A stretch of DNA of 64,000 nt from Chitinophagales bacterium (GCA_041392475.1 JAWKLZ010000001.1:3162001-3226000), one strand, 5' to 3'. Shown: positions 46,110 to 55,527, numbered from the stretch's first letter. Notes: generated by a model not told the origin, from the sequence alone. Numbers and translations: made by a program.

Positions 46110-46144
46110 GTGATTAGTGATTAGTGATTAGTGATTAGTGATTA
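46110..46144. repeat. 7-bp tandem repeat, about five copies
   Basis: GTGATTA repeated in perfect register for about 35 bp, only 6-40 bp upstream of the M28 peptidase start (minus strand). It therefore sits in the leader or promoter of that gene and could vary in copy number. Confidence 0.85.
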
Positions 46145-46188
46145 AAGAAAATCAACAATTTTGGAATAAGCTGATGATTCATTTTCAT

Positions 46189-46833
46189 TTAATACATTTC
46201 TTCCAAGCGTTCTATAATTGGGTCAATATCATCAAAAGCACGAAGTCCGACCTTATCCTCCGTTCCACCTGCCATATTGAGGGCAAAGGGTCGAATCTGC
46301 TCCACGATTTCTAAAACATTGTCGGGAGTAAAAGGTAAGTGCAAAATAATGGGGTAGTTTTCGCACCAATCTTTCAGCTTATCGGGCGAAAAATAGGCAT
46401 GGTATTGAAGTTTCTGCCAAGTAAGAGGCTCTTGGGTAAAATCCAATACAAAATAAGCAATCTTTCCGCTATCCGCCATCAAAATACTTTCTAATCGGCT
46501 ATCGTCTAAATAATTATCTACGACAATCCGTTTCATCACCGTAGAAACCATTGAAGTCAATTGACCAAAATTCAAATCCAAATCAGTCTGAATAGTGTCT
46601 ATTTTGAGTGCATTACAAACAGCATTGATGTATTCAATATCTTGCTTTTCAAATTCACCTACAATGCGAGGTCCCGCCAACCAACCTACAATTTCCTGCT
46701 CCCTCTCTAAAGTTACATAGTTGGGCGATTCTGGGCTAAAATTGAAGCCGATCCACTCGGCAAATGTAGAAAAATAACGGGCATCGGAAAGATTGTTGAT
46801 GCCACTTGCTTTTATTTTGGTAATTAATTCCAT
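46189..46833 (-). CDS. Phosphoribosylanthranilate isomerase-like protein lacking the catalytic Cys
   Basis: About 214 residues from the ATG at 46833. It follows the TrpF fold: IKASGINNLSDARYF replaces the canonical KICGITxxxDA, so the catalytic Cys is Ser. GFNFSPESPNYV matches the GFxFxxxSPRxV loop. IQTDLDL stands where QLHG is expected, and NMAGGTEDKVGLRAFDDI ends the barrel like the SSGVE..PG.KD segment. The distance from active TrpF makes isomerase activity doubtful. No other trp genes are near. Function is unknown. Confidence 0.72.
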   Translation of the reverse strand: MELITKIKASGINNLSDARYFSTFAEWIGFNFSPESPNYVTLEREQEIVGWLAGPRIVGEFEKQDIEYINAVCNALKIDTIQTDLDLNFGQLTSMVSTVMKRIVVDNYLDDSRLESILMADSGKIAYFVLDFTQEPLTWQKLQYHAYFSPDKLKDWCENYPIILHLPFTPDNVLEIVEQIRPFALNMAGGTEDKVGLRAFDDIDPIIERLEEMY

Positions 46834-46982
46834 CGAGAAATTTGACTTTTTTTTCGGCTGCAAAGGTAAAATTTATCAATGCAAATTCGATTTTTTAACA
46901 GAACTTCACCAAATCATTGCTAACCAAACACTAACTTTGAAGTCGTAAAAACCAATTTTTCAAAAAGCCAAAATGTACTTCC

Positions 46983-47309
46983 ATGACCTTCTATGAAAAA
47001 GTCTTTCAAGTGGCTATGCTCATCCCTCACGGTCGAGTCACCTCTTATGGAGCGATTGCTCGGTATTTGGGGGCTGCTCGCTCTGCCCGAATGGTCGGTT
47101 GGGCGATGAACAATTCCCACATTCAACCCGAAAATGTGCCTGCTCATAGGGTTGTGAATCGAAATGGAGTATTGACGGGAAAACATCATTTTGGAGAGGC
47201 AAATACGATGCAGCAATTACTGGAAAATGAAGGCATTGTAGTAAAAGAAGATAAAATTCAGAATTTCAAAGAAGTATTTTGGGATCCAAGTATTGAATTA
47301 GAACTTTAA
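46983..47309 (+). CDS. Alkyltransferase-like (ATL) DNA-binding protein
   Basis: A 108-residue relative of O6-alkylguanine-DNA methyltransferase with the MGMT DNA-binding domain: HGRVTSYGAIARYLGAARS, then MVGWAMN and VPAHRVVNRNGVLTGK. The active-site Cys of PCHRV is Ala (PAHRV), so it cannot accept an alkyl group. Characterised ATL proteins bind alkylated DNA and hand the lesion to nucleotide excision repair. Length and sequence fit that group. The next gene begins 62 bp downstream on the same strand. Confidence 0.88.
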   Translation: MTFYEKVFQVAMLIPHGRVTSYGAIARYLGAARSARMVGWAMNNSHIQPENVPAHRVVNRNGVLTGKHHFGEANTMQQLLENEGIVVKEDKIQNFKEVFWDPSIELEL

Positions 47310-47371
47310 CCGCATAATACACTAAACGCCAAAACACCCTAAAAACTCTAAAACCAAAACATAATTTCAAA

Positions 47372-47971
47372 ATGAATTCAGCGATTATCATTTTCATCAA
47401 AAATCCCATCAAAGGCACGGTCAAAACCAGATTGGCGCAAGACGTTGGTAACGACAAGGCTCTCGAAATTTACCAAACGCTTTTGGCGCATACACGACAA
47501 ATTACCGTATCTTTGGATTGTGATAAACGCCTGTATTACAGTAAAAACATTGAAGTAGGTGATGAATGGGCAAATGATACTTACCAAAAAAACGTTCAAA
47601 TAGAAGGAGATTTGGGTGAGAAAATGGCAGCGGCTTTTCAGGAAACTTTTGAGGCGGACTACCAAAAAGTGGTAATCATTGGTAGTGATTGTATTGCATT
47701 AAATAGCGAAATTTTGCAGGAGGCTTTTCATCAATTGGATACCCATGATTTTGTTGTAGGGCCTACATTTGATGGAGGTTATTATTTGATTGGCATGAGA
47801 TCGCTTTTACCTTCCGTTTTTACCGACAAAAATTGGAGTACCGAATCCGTTTTTCCTGATACAATTGCAGCCCTTCAATCGGCGCAAAAAAGCTATTTTC
47901 TACTACCTCAACTCAGTGATATTGATTACCTAAAAGACTGGCAAAAACATAAAGCAGATTTAAAAATATGA
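47372..47971 (+). CDS. TIGR04282 family glycosyltransferase-like protein (DUF2064)
   Basis: A 199-residue GT-A-fold protein. IFIKNPIKGTVKTRLA is the N-terminal nucleotide-binding signature. GSDC is the DxD-like element and GPTFDGGYYLIGM the conserved active-site loop. The family is named for a link to arsenosugar biosynthesis and is related to nucleotidyltransferases; the true substrate is uncertain here because no arsenic genes are near. Its stop overlaps the start of the following PorP/SprF gene (ATGA at 47968-47971), so translation is probably coupled. Confidence 0.88.
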   Translation: MNSAIIIFIKNPIKGTVKTRLAQDVGNDKALEIYQTLLAHTRQITVSLDCDKRLYYSKNIEVGDEWANDTYQKNVQIEGDLGEKMAAAFQETFEADYQKVVIIGSDCIALNSEILQEAFHQLDTHDFVVGPTFDGGYYLIGMRSLLPSVFTDKNWSTESVFPDTIAALQSAQKSYFLLPQLSDIDYLKDWQKHKADLKI

Positions 47972-48912
47972 AAAAAACAATACTTCTTATTTTTCTTACA
48001 TTCTTTTTTTTCTTGTACTTCAATAACCTTGAAGCTCAAACAACAGGGCTTCGTATTGACTATTTTACGGATTACCACCTCAATCCAATTTTTTACAACC
48101 CCGCTTTTGCAGGAGAAGAAAGCCATCCGATGATAGGTGTTTCGGGAAGAAACCTCAAAAATGGTGTCTCTGAACCGTATTCTTTTCAGGGGTTTATACA
48201 TGGACAAATTGAAGCCATCAAAAGTGGAGTAGGATTAATGGTCAACTATCACAGTTTTGGGGATATTTACAAACGGCGGCAAATGAAAGTCGGATTGTTG
48301 TACAGTTACACCATTCAGGCGGGTGAAAAAGGGCGGTTCAAGTTGGGTTTAAATTCATCTTTGTTGCACTACAATTCCAATTTTGTACCGAATTCGGGCA
48401 GTGTAGATGTGGTCAAAACCAACGAAAGCTTTTTTAAGTTTAATTTGGACGGCAGTGTTTTGTACCTAAATGGTGATTTTTATATGGGCGCAACGATTTT
48501 TCATACCAATGAACCCAACTTTGAGTTTTACAATATAGGCGGCAACAACCGCTTTCAAAAGGAGGCATACCTCAGCATGGGAACGCAGATTGGGGTGAAC
48601 GAAAACATTACGCTACACCCTGCTGCAATGTTGAATTTTAGCCTCAATCAGTTCTCAGGTTCTTTCAACAATCAAGGTTATATTGACCTAAGTTTATTGG
48701 CAAAATTCCATGACAAATACTTGGCTGGAATCAGCTACAAAATGAATCAACCGCCTTATAAAATTGCCTTAACCGCAGGTGTCAAACTCGCTGAAAAATA
48801 CCAGGTTGCCGCAACCTATCACCTCAAGCAGTCTGCTAACTACCTCAATCGAAGCCGTGTAGGAGTAACATTCAATTATTTTTTGGTGAAAGAGGAAGAA
48901 GCTCCAGAATAA
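47968..48912 (+). CDS. PorP/SprF family type IX secretion outer-membrane protein
   Basis: A 314-residue outer-membrane protein with a signal peptide cut near NNLEAQ. NPIFYNPAFAGEES is the family hallmark, followed by repeated amphipathic strands such as GVGLMVNYHSFGDIY, YLSMGTQIGV and KIALTAGVKL. Members assist secretion or attachment of particular T9SS cargo; SprF is needed for the SprB adhesin. The neighbouring convergent gene encodes a large SprB-repeat protein, which is the natural candidate partner. It starts within the stop codon of the TIGR04282 gene. Confidence 0.92.
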   Translation: MKKTILLIFLTFFFFLYFNNLEAQTTGLRIDYFTDYHLNPIFYNPAFAGEESHPMIGVSGRNLKNGVSEPYSFQGFIHGQIEAIKSGVGLMVNYHSFGDIYKRRQMKVGLLYSYTIQAGEKGRFKLGLNSSLLHYNSNFVPNSGSVDVVKTNESFFKFNLDGSVLYLNGDFYMGATIFHTNEPNFEFYNIGGNNRFQKEAYLSMGTQIGVNENITLHPAAMLNFSLNQFSGSFNNQGYIDLSLLAKFHDKYLAGISYKMNQPPYKIALTAGVKLAEKYQVAATYHLKQSANYLNRSRVGVTFNYFLVKEEEAPE

Positions 48913-49062
48913 ACATAGTGTACCCAAATAAATCCGACCCGTACCTTTAAGGTTTTGTTCATAGTATCTACCATCTTCGCTATTTACCTTCATGCTAGTA
49001 GACTTGGTGTTTCATTTCGTACAAGTTAGGAAACTTATACGGGCAAATATTTTCAAATTAAA

Positions 49063-49096
49063 AAAGGCATTACAGTCCTAAACTGCAATGCCTTTT
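49063..49096. terminator. Terminator between PorP/SprF and the SprB-like gene
   Basis: AAAAGGCATT...AATGCCTTTT forms a stem with a short internal asymmetry around CAGTCCTAAACTG, with A- and T-tracts on the two sides. It lies between convergent genes. Confidence 0.75.
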
Positions 49097-49123
49097 ACTT
49101 TATATTTTGAGTTTACATTCTCA

Positions 49124-52100
49124 CTACTCCACCAAGAGCTTTTTCATCACCAACCCATTACCACTTTTCACCACCACCAAATACACTCCAATCGGGAATC
49201 CTTCAGTAGCAATCAAAAACCGTTTATTTACCTTCGACAATTGAAATCCTTGTGAAAACCACTGACGACCTGCTACATCCAAAACCTCAATCGTAGCGGC
49301 TATATTTCTTTGTAAATCAAATTGAAGTGAAACAAAATCATTGGCGGGATTTGGATACAAAAGCCAATCATTCAAACCTTCAATCGCTGCAATATCCGTC
49401 ACAAAGGTCACTTCGATTTCGTCCGTAGCTTCACAACCATCAGCCGTGATGACCGTCAAACCATAAGTACCCGATTCCGTCACCACAATACTTGAACTCG
49501 ATTCCCCATTTGACCACAGATAAACCACATCCTCCAAAACCTCCATTTCCAAAACTACCGCTTCACCCTCATTCTGAACAATATCTTCACCTAAATCCAA
49601 CATCGGAGTCATCAATTCCTCCAAAGTCGCCTCCGCTTCCACCGTACAGCCATTGATATCCGTGACCAAAACCTGATAAACTGCTGGAGAAAGGTCGGTC
49701 AGAATTCCCGTTATCGCTCCATTGTTCCACTCAAAACTATAAGGTGCAGTTCCACTCAAAACCGTAGCAACCGCTTCACCCGATTCATTGTCACAGCTTG
49801 ATGTTGTAGTCAAATTCGCTGTCACATCCTCAAAAACCTCAATCGTTACAGACACCCTTTGACTCTCGCAGGTTTGGTGAACGCTTGCCACTTCAAAAGT
49901 GTAAATGCCCAACTCATTGATAAAAGACGCAGTATCAAATTCATCATTGTTAAATGTTTCGCCTTCCTTCAACAAATTGCCTGCTTCATCGTATATATTG
50001 AAGGTCGTAGGGCAACTGCAAAATTCGGGAAAACCCGTCAAGATAATCGTTGGCGCATCCTCCAAACCGCAACTTTCAAAAGCACTCGTCAACACTTCGG
50101 GAGTCTTGGGAGTTGCGAAAACTGTAATGTATTCTGTATAAGCTGTTCCACAATTTGCGCCACCGCCTTCGTGAATCACCTCAAAAGTTTGACTATTCGC
50201 ATTATCTCCTATATTTGCCATAAAAGTAATCACCTTATTGCCTTCATTGTCCACATCAACCACAACGTTTGCACCAACATCCGTCAGCCAATGCCCGCTT
50301 GTATTGTTCGATAAAATAGTCAAAGGCAAATCACTTTCACATACCTCAAATCTGTCTCCCTCAGTCGTCCATGTAGAATCAAATTCATCAACCAGCATAA
50401 TTGTTTGCTCCTCACTACTAAAACAGCCATTTTCTGTCACCGTATAGCTAATAGTCACTTCCCCTACCGTTTCAGGAGTCCAAAAACTCCCTTCAATCGG
50501 TTCACCATCTACTGCAAAAGTACCTCCCAAAGTTTGTAGGGGAACCAAAAACAAATCACCATCTGCTATACAAAACTCAAAAGGCACAAAAAAACTGGCA
50601 TTGGGCGAACCTTCATCCTTCACTTCAACTGTTTGCATCACTTCACAATCATTCGCATCCATAATCGTTAAAACATAAGTCCCCGCCACCAAATCTTCAA
50701 TTGTTGAACCCGTTTGCCCACTCTCCCAATGGAAGGTATAAGGTGCAGTGCCTCCCGAAACCGTTGCAACTACTCGCCCATTTGCTTCATTGCAGTTGGC
50801 ATTTTCCACTTCAATGCCAATCACAGGACTGTCAATAGCTTTCACTTCAATTTCTTGATTTACAGAGCATCCATTCGCATCTGTTACCAACACGCTGTAA
50901 GTTCCTGCTGTTATGTTTTCGAGATTTTCACCCATATCGCCCGTATTCCAATCGTAGGAAAAAGGAACTGTTCCACCCACAATTTGCAGCGAAATACTTC
51001 CGTTTTCCCTATTGCAGGTAGCTTCAGTGGTTATGACTTCAATTGCTTCAATCCCTGACAACGCTTCTACAACAAAGGTTTTGGAGGCAGAACAGCCATT
51101 TGCATCTGTCACTAAAACATTGTAAAAAACGCTGGTTGTCAAATCATCGGCAAAAAATCCTATTTGGCCATTCCCCCATTCAATATTGTATGGCTCAGTC
51201 CCCCCTTCAATGCTTACCGTAGCACTGCCCAATCCATTACCACAAGGTTGTGAAATAGTAAGAGCGATGGTAGGAAAATCAATATTGGCTTCGATTTCAA
51301 TATTTTGTGAAGTCATACAGCCCGAAGCATCGGTAACTTCAAGTTGGTAATTACCACCCTCATTGATTTGGATAGATTCGCTAGTTTCACCTGTGTTCCA
51401 TTGAAGTGTGTAAGGAGCGATGCCGCCCGAAATATTGGCAGTAATCGTACCATCACTATTGCAGTTGGGAGCGATGGCAGACAATTCCAAATGAGGTGTA
51501 CCTAAATTTTGGATTTCGTATGAACCATTTGTCGTACACCCATTCGCATCCGTTACCAAAACACTATACGTGCCTTCTGTTAGATTTTCGATTTGATTGC
51601 CTATTTCGTTGGCGTTGGTATTCCAGTCGTAGGAAAAAGGAGCTGTTCCGCCTGCTACGATTGCAGTGAGGCTACCATTGCTGTCATTGCAGCTTGCATT
51701 TATTCCTTCAAAAACAAGCGCTTCTATCCCCGCAAAAGCCTCAATCCTAAAATCGCTAACCGTGCTGCAACCATTGGCATCTGTTACTTCAATTTGATAC
51801 AATACATTGACAACCAAATTATCTGCCGTTTCTCCAATTTGCCCATTACTCCATGCGATTTGATAAGGAGCAACACCACCTGTAATGACTACAGTGGCAC
51901 TCCCTTCCTCCCCTACACAAACTGTCTGGGCATTGACTTCAAAAATCGGTAAATTTATGTCGGAGTTTATCACAATACTTTGTGTACTAACACAATCATT
52001 GGCATCGGTTACAAATAGTGAATAAGTGCCTGATTCTGATATATTGATGTTTGGGCTTGTTTCTCCTATACTCCATTGAAGGGAATAAGGAGGAGTGCCG

Positions 52101-54100
52101 CCCGAAATATTTGCGCTGATTTGCCCCGCTTCATTACAAGAGGGTTCGACTCCTGATAAATCCACATTGGGTGTTCCTGCATTGACCAAGTTGATGTTTT
52201 GCAAGGCCGTACAACCCACATCATCGGTTACAAGAACGGTATAAGTACCTGCTGACAAATTATTTGGGTTGGGAGTATTGCCAATCTCTTGTGTGTTCCA
52301 TTGGTAGTTGAAGGGAGGAGTGCCATTGTTGGCTACAATGTTGATAACTCCATTGTCTTCGCCGCAAGTCGGTTGTATGGTAATGGCTTGTAGAGTCGGT
52401 AATTGGGTATTGGTAATCGTGATGGTTTCGGTAGTCGAACAGTCATTTGCATCCGTCACAAGAACTTCATATTGCCCTGCTGTAAGGTTGACAATAGAAG
52501 CACTATTTTCGCCATTGCTCCACTGAAAAGTAAGTGGTTCAGTGCCTCCAAAAATACTTGCAGTTGCAGAGCCGTTACTCAAGCCACAGGTTGCATTTTG
52601 TTGGGTAATGTCTAAACCGAGAGCACAGCCCACAATTTCGGGTGCGTCAATTGTAGGGGATTGTTCGTTGTTGTTTTGTCCCATGATTTTCGGGGCGAGG
52701 AAACTTTGATATACATAGCCATTGCTTTGGTCTTGGACAAACACGATGGTTCGCATTTGATTGGCAGTCACAAAGTTGGGCAACGTATAGGAAGTATTGA
52801 CGGTTGTAGAGCTGTTGGCGGACATTGCTGCAATGCTCGTACCATTGAAGTTCGGCAGCATTTTTCGCATCACATAAGGAAACTTTTTTTCACCATTACT
52901 CCCAGGGGCAGAAGTATAGTTTTTTTCCTTTTCTACGGCTACAATATGCACCCGCAAATTATTGGAGTTAATCGGAAGCAGTGCTTCAATTGTGGCTTCA
53001 ATGTTGACTGTGTTCCCTGTTTGGGTTTCATCTACGGTGATGATGATGCCGCTGCTGATACTGGCAAGAGAGTTGATAATCGATTGATTGACATTGGCGG
53101 GAGAACCTGCATACTGTCCGCCATCCAAAACTGCTGTCGGCACGCCACCAACTCCATAGTAACTGACTCTTGAATTGGCATCGGCTGAGTTTTCTTGATA
53201 CATCGGGTCAAAACCAGGCCATGAGGTGTGGTATTTGATGGGCGCAACGTGGTCAATGTTGCTGTTCATGAGGGCATCGAAAGCGGGATTATAGGCGGCA
53301 CATGGCCCACAGGAGGCGTTGGTAAAATGTTCGGCTAAAACGGTGCGTATGGGTACTTGCATCAACACATTGAAGGTTGTTTCCAATACATCGTTTTCGG
53401 GATTGTCGTCTGCTGTGCCATTGATATTGCTGGCCCATACCTTCAATGTGTGTTCTCCTGCCATTGGAGTCCATGGAAGGGTGTGGGTAAAGTTTGTAAT
53501 GGCATTGGAGGGAAATGGAAAGCTGAGGTTTTGGGAGTGAACCATTCCGTTGTTGGCTTGCCAATTGAGGGTGAAGGAATTGACGAAGGTTGTGCCGAGG
53601 TTCATGATGCGGCCTGTGATGTTGTGTTCGGTATTGGCGAGCAGTAGATTGGGCATGGTTAGGTTTACTATTGCCAAGTCTTTTGCATAGGGTTCGATGA
53701 TGAACAAACTGGTTTCGGAGGCATCAAAATCACCGCCCGAAGCATAAGTCGTGTTTCCTGCACCAACGCTGTAACTGCCATTGCCGAAACTGCAACAGAT
53801 TCCATCGCCATAGACATCGTTGATAATGAATCCGATGGTGGCATTGTTGGGAATACAGACGTTTTGGGTATAAGTGTTGTTGGCCGTTGTATAGGGGCCG
53901 CCGCTTGCATAGACTGTGCCTGTTGTCCAATTTTTGAGTTCCCAAGTGGTTTCGTCGGGATAGTTGTCAGTGGTAATGCTAACGGTTATTTGGGTTTGAT
54001 TGGCAGGGCATTGTGCTGAAAGTGAAATGTTTGCCGCAAGGAATAGACAAGTATGAACAAGGCTGAGGAAGGAAGAACGGAGGTAAAGATTTTGGAACAT
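49124..54100 (-). CDS. Giant T9SS adhesin-like protein with Omp28 fold and SprB repeats
   Basis: A 1658-residue secreted protein. A signal peptide ends LSAQC. An N-terminal beta region precedes an Omp28-like thioredoxin fold with a CGPC motif (about residue 265) and YHTSWPGFDPMYQENS. About ten SprB-type repeats follow (about 495-1160 and one near 1420), each with the pattern GGTAPFSYDWNTG...VLVTDANGCS. A PKD-like segment and a type A T9SS sorting domain (LLYPNPANDFVSLQF, then GVYLVVVKSGN) end it. Repeats 3-5 and 6-8 form a duplicated three-repeat unit. It is probably a cell-surface adhesin handled by the neighbouring PorP/SprF protein. It is paralogous to 33416-35557. Confidence 0.93.
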   Translation of the reverse strand: MFQNLYLRSSFLSLVHTCLFLAANISLSAQCPANQTQITVSITTDNYPDETTWELKNWTTGTVYASGGPYTTANNTYTQNVCIPNNATIGFIINDVYGDGICCSFGNGSYSVGAGNTTYASGGDFDASETSLFIIEPYAKDLAIVNLTMPNLLLANTEHNITGRIMNLGTTFVNSFTLNWQANNGMVHSQNLSFPFPSNAITNFTHTLPWTPMAGEHTLKVWASNINGTADDNPENDVLETTFNVLMQVPIRTVLAEHFTNASCGPCAAYNPAFDALMNSNIDHVAPIKYHTSWPGFDPMYQENSADANSRVSYYGVGGVPTAVLDGGQYAGSPANVNQSIINSLASISSGIIITVDETQTGNTVNIEATIEALLPINSNNLRVHIVAVEKEKNYTSAPGSNGEKKFPYVMRKMLPNFNGTSIAAMSANSSTTVNTSYTLPNFVTANQMRTIVFVQDQSNGYVYQSFLAPKIMGQNNNEQSPTIDAPEIVGCALGLDITQQNATCGLSNGSATASIFGGTEPLTFQWSNGENSASIVNLTAGQYEVLVTDANDCSTTETITITNTQLPTLQAITIQPTCGEDNGVINIVANNGTPPFNYQWNTQEIGNTPNPNNLSAGTYTVLVTDDVGCTALQNINLVNAGTPNVDLSGVEPSCNEAGQISANISGGTPPYSLQWSIGETSPNINISESGTYSLFVTDANDCVSTQSIVINSDINLPIFEVNAQTVCVGEEGSATVVITGGVAPYQIAWSNGQIGETADNLVVNVLYQIEVTDANGCSTVSDFRIEAFAGIEALVFEGINASCNDSNGSLTAIVAGGTAPFSYDWNTNANEIGNQIENLTEGTYSVLVTDANGCTTNGSYEIQNLGTPHLELSAIAPNCNSDGTITANISGGIAPYTLQWNTGETSESIQINEGGNYQLEVTDASGCMTSQNIEIEANIDFPTIALTISQPCGNGLGSATVSIEGGTEPYNIEWGNGQIGFFADDLTTSVFYNVLVTDANGCSASKTFVVEALSGIEAIEVITTEATCNRENGSISLQIVGGTVPFSYDWNTGDMGENLENITAGTYSVLVTDANGCSVNQEIEVKAIDSPVIGIEVENANCNEANGRVVATVSGGTAPYTFHWESGQTGSTIEDLVAGTYVLTIMDANDCEVMQTVEVKDEGSPNASFFVPFEFCIADGDLFLVPLQTLGGTFAVDGEPIEGSFWTPETVGEVTISYTVTENGCFSSEEQTIMLVDEFDSTWTTEGDRFEVCESDLPLTILSNNTSGHWLTDVGANVVVDVDNEGNKVITFMANIGDNANSQTFEVIHEGGGANCGTAYTEYITVFATPKTPEVLTSAFESCGLEDAPTIILTGFPEFCSCPTTFNIYDEAGNLLKEGETFNNDEFDTASFINELGIYTFEVASVHQTCESQRVSVTIEVFEDVTANLTTTSSCDNESGEAVATVLSGTAPYSFEWNNGAITGILTDLSPAVYQVLVTDINGCTVEAEATLEELMTPMLDLGEDIVQNEGEAVVLEMEVLEDVVYLWSNGESSSSIVVTESGTYGLTVITADGCEATDEIEVTFVTDIAAIEGLNDWLLYPNPANDFVSLQFDLQRNIAATIEVLDVAGRQWFSQGFQLSKVNKRFLIATEGFPIGVYLVVVKSGNGLVMKKLLVE

Positions 54101-54788
54101 GATGGCTTGTTTTGGAAATGGATGGCGTTACTTTTACATAACATTGGGTAAAAATACAAAAAAGAGGATAGTTTGGTTAAGGTATAAAAAGAAAAGGCTG
54201 CTACATTGGTTTGAAAATTCCACTTCGTTCCTGTACACCTGCTCCTTTCAATAAAATTGGGCGGTCAATGACGATGGTCGTTTGAACCAAATAAGTTGGA
54301 TGTATTGTATAGATTCAGTATGGTATCAAGATCAGCCTTAGTTGGGTCATTATTTTTGGGAATATGAGAATTTATGTAACCCTTACGAATATAACTATTC
54401 TTTTTGTAAAACAATTTGACTATCAGATATTATATTTCTTTTTTTTCATAAAGCAATGAAAATTAAATGATTTGTTTTATATATTTATTTCCTCAAATTG
54501 AATTTCTTAATGCCTGTTAATTAAATATTAAGGAAGTGTTAATTAATTTTATATTTAAAAACAAAAAGATTGGATGGGTGGTGAGCTTTATGTGGAGTAC
54601 AACTATCAGTTTATAAAGCCAACTTGCATTGCTTGAATTGCTAAAAAAATGAGTTCTTTGGCTATATCTGTGAAATAAGACCTTCTAAATCTTTGGAGTG
54701 AGAAGGAAATTACCTTGAACGGAAAGGAAATAGCTGAAAATTCGTTATTTTTGTAGGCAATCAAACCAAATTTTGCAAAATAGTAGCA
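54101..54788. other. AT-rich intergenic region
   Basis: About 690 bp between the giant T9SS gene and the broken Uma2 gene. It is strongly AT-rich from 54380 to 54560. No gene, RNA or convincing promoter was identified. The promoter of the giant gene should be at its left end. Confidence 0.5.
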
Positions 54789-55497
54789 GTGTTAAAAACA
54801 GAAGAAAAACTTTACACGGTTGAAGAATATTTGGCTTTGGAGGAAAAACCCGATGCCAAAAGTGAATTTTACAATGGAATTATCTGGGCGATGTCAAGGG
54901 GGACATTGAATCATGCTACCATTAGTTCCAACGTGAATTATGCGCTACACAATGAGCTAAGTACCTAATCAAAATTATTGGTACATTTCAAAAATCACAA
55001 AATGTTTATTATTAACTTTTTGTGAAGATTTTAATATCCTTTTAAATCTGGTTAGGTACTTACGTGCTAAAAAAAGTAAATGCCGAATATCGAGTAGCGA
55101 TTTGAAAGTGCAAATAGAAAAACACAATTGTTTTTACTATCCTGATGTGATGGTTTTATGCGGAGAGGTAGCATTTGCAGAAAATCGAACGGACATTGTC
55201 AAGAACCCCATTTTGGTTATTGAAGTATTGCCGCCTTCTACTGCGGACTTTGATAGAGGCACAAAATTCAATCGCTATAGAAGTTTGGAATCCCTTCAAG
55301 AATATGTACTTGTTTCGCAAGACAAGCCCAAAATAGAGGTATGGTACAGAGAAGAACCGAACCTTTGGCGCATTTCCAACGTGATTGGTTTGGAAGCAAA
55401 GGTTCGGCTACATTCCATTGGTTGTCAAATCTCTTTGGCGGATATCTACTATCTGATTGAGGATTTGGAGGATGTGCAGATGGAATTGGATTTGTAA
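54789..55497 (+). pseudogene. Uma2-family endonuclease gene disrupted by a 101-bp insertion
   Basis: A GTG start at 54789 opens a Uma2 protein (KLYTVEEYLALEEKPDAKSE, then FYNGIIWAMSRGT). After NEL, at 54957-54959, a 101-bp element introduces a stop four bases in. The rest resumes at 55063 with RAKKSKCRISSSDLKVQ, then YPDVMVLCGE, ILVIEVLPPST and RGTKFNRYRSL, which carry the Asp, Glu and Lys of the PD-(D/E)XK site. Removing the element and one TA copy gives a continuous 201-codon frame, the usual Uma2 length. A shorter product from 55102 would lack the N-terminal part. Confidence 0.88.
54960..55060. mobile_element. 101-bp MITE with TA target-site duplication
   Basis: Left end AGTACCTAATC and right end GGTTAGGTACT (reverse complement AGTACCTAACC, one mismatch in 11) flank about 80 bp of AT-rich non-coding DNA. 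TA lies directly outside each end (54958-54959 and 55061-55062). Precise removal with one TA restores the Uma2 frame. This is the behaviour of a non-autonomous Tc1/mariner/IS630-like element. No matching autonomous transposase is in the window. Confidence 0.85.
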
Positions 55498-55527
55498 AAA
55501 CTGCTTTTATTCAGATGTTGTACTACT

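Noticed and set aside
46110..46144. CRISPR-like array
   Set aside because: A plain 7-bp tandem repeat without spacers; no cas genes in the window.
54101..54788. Further Uma2 or toxin-antitoxin remnants
   Set aside because: No reading frame with recognisable motifs was found on either strand.
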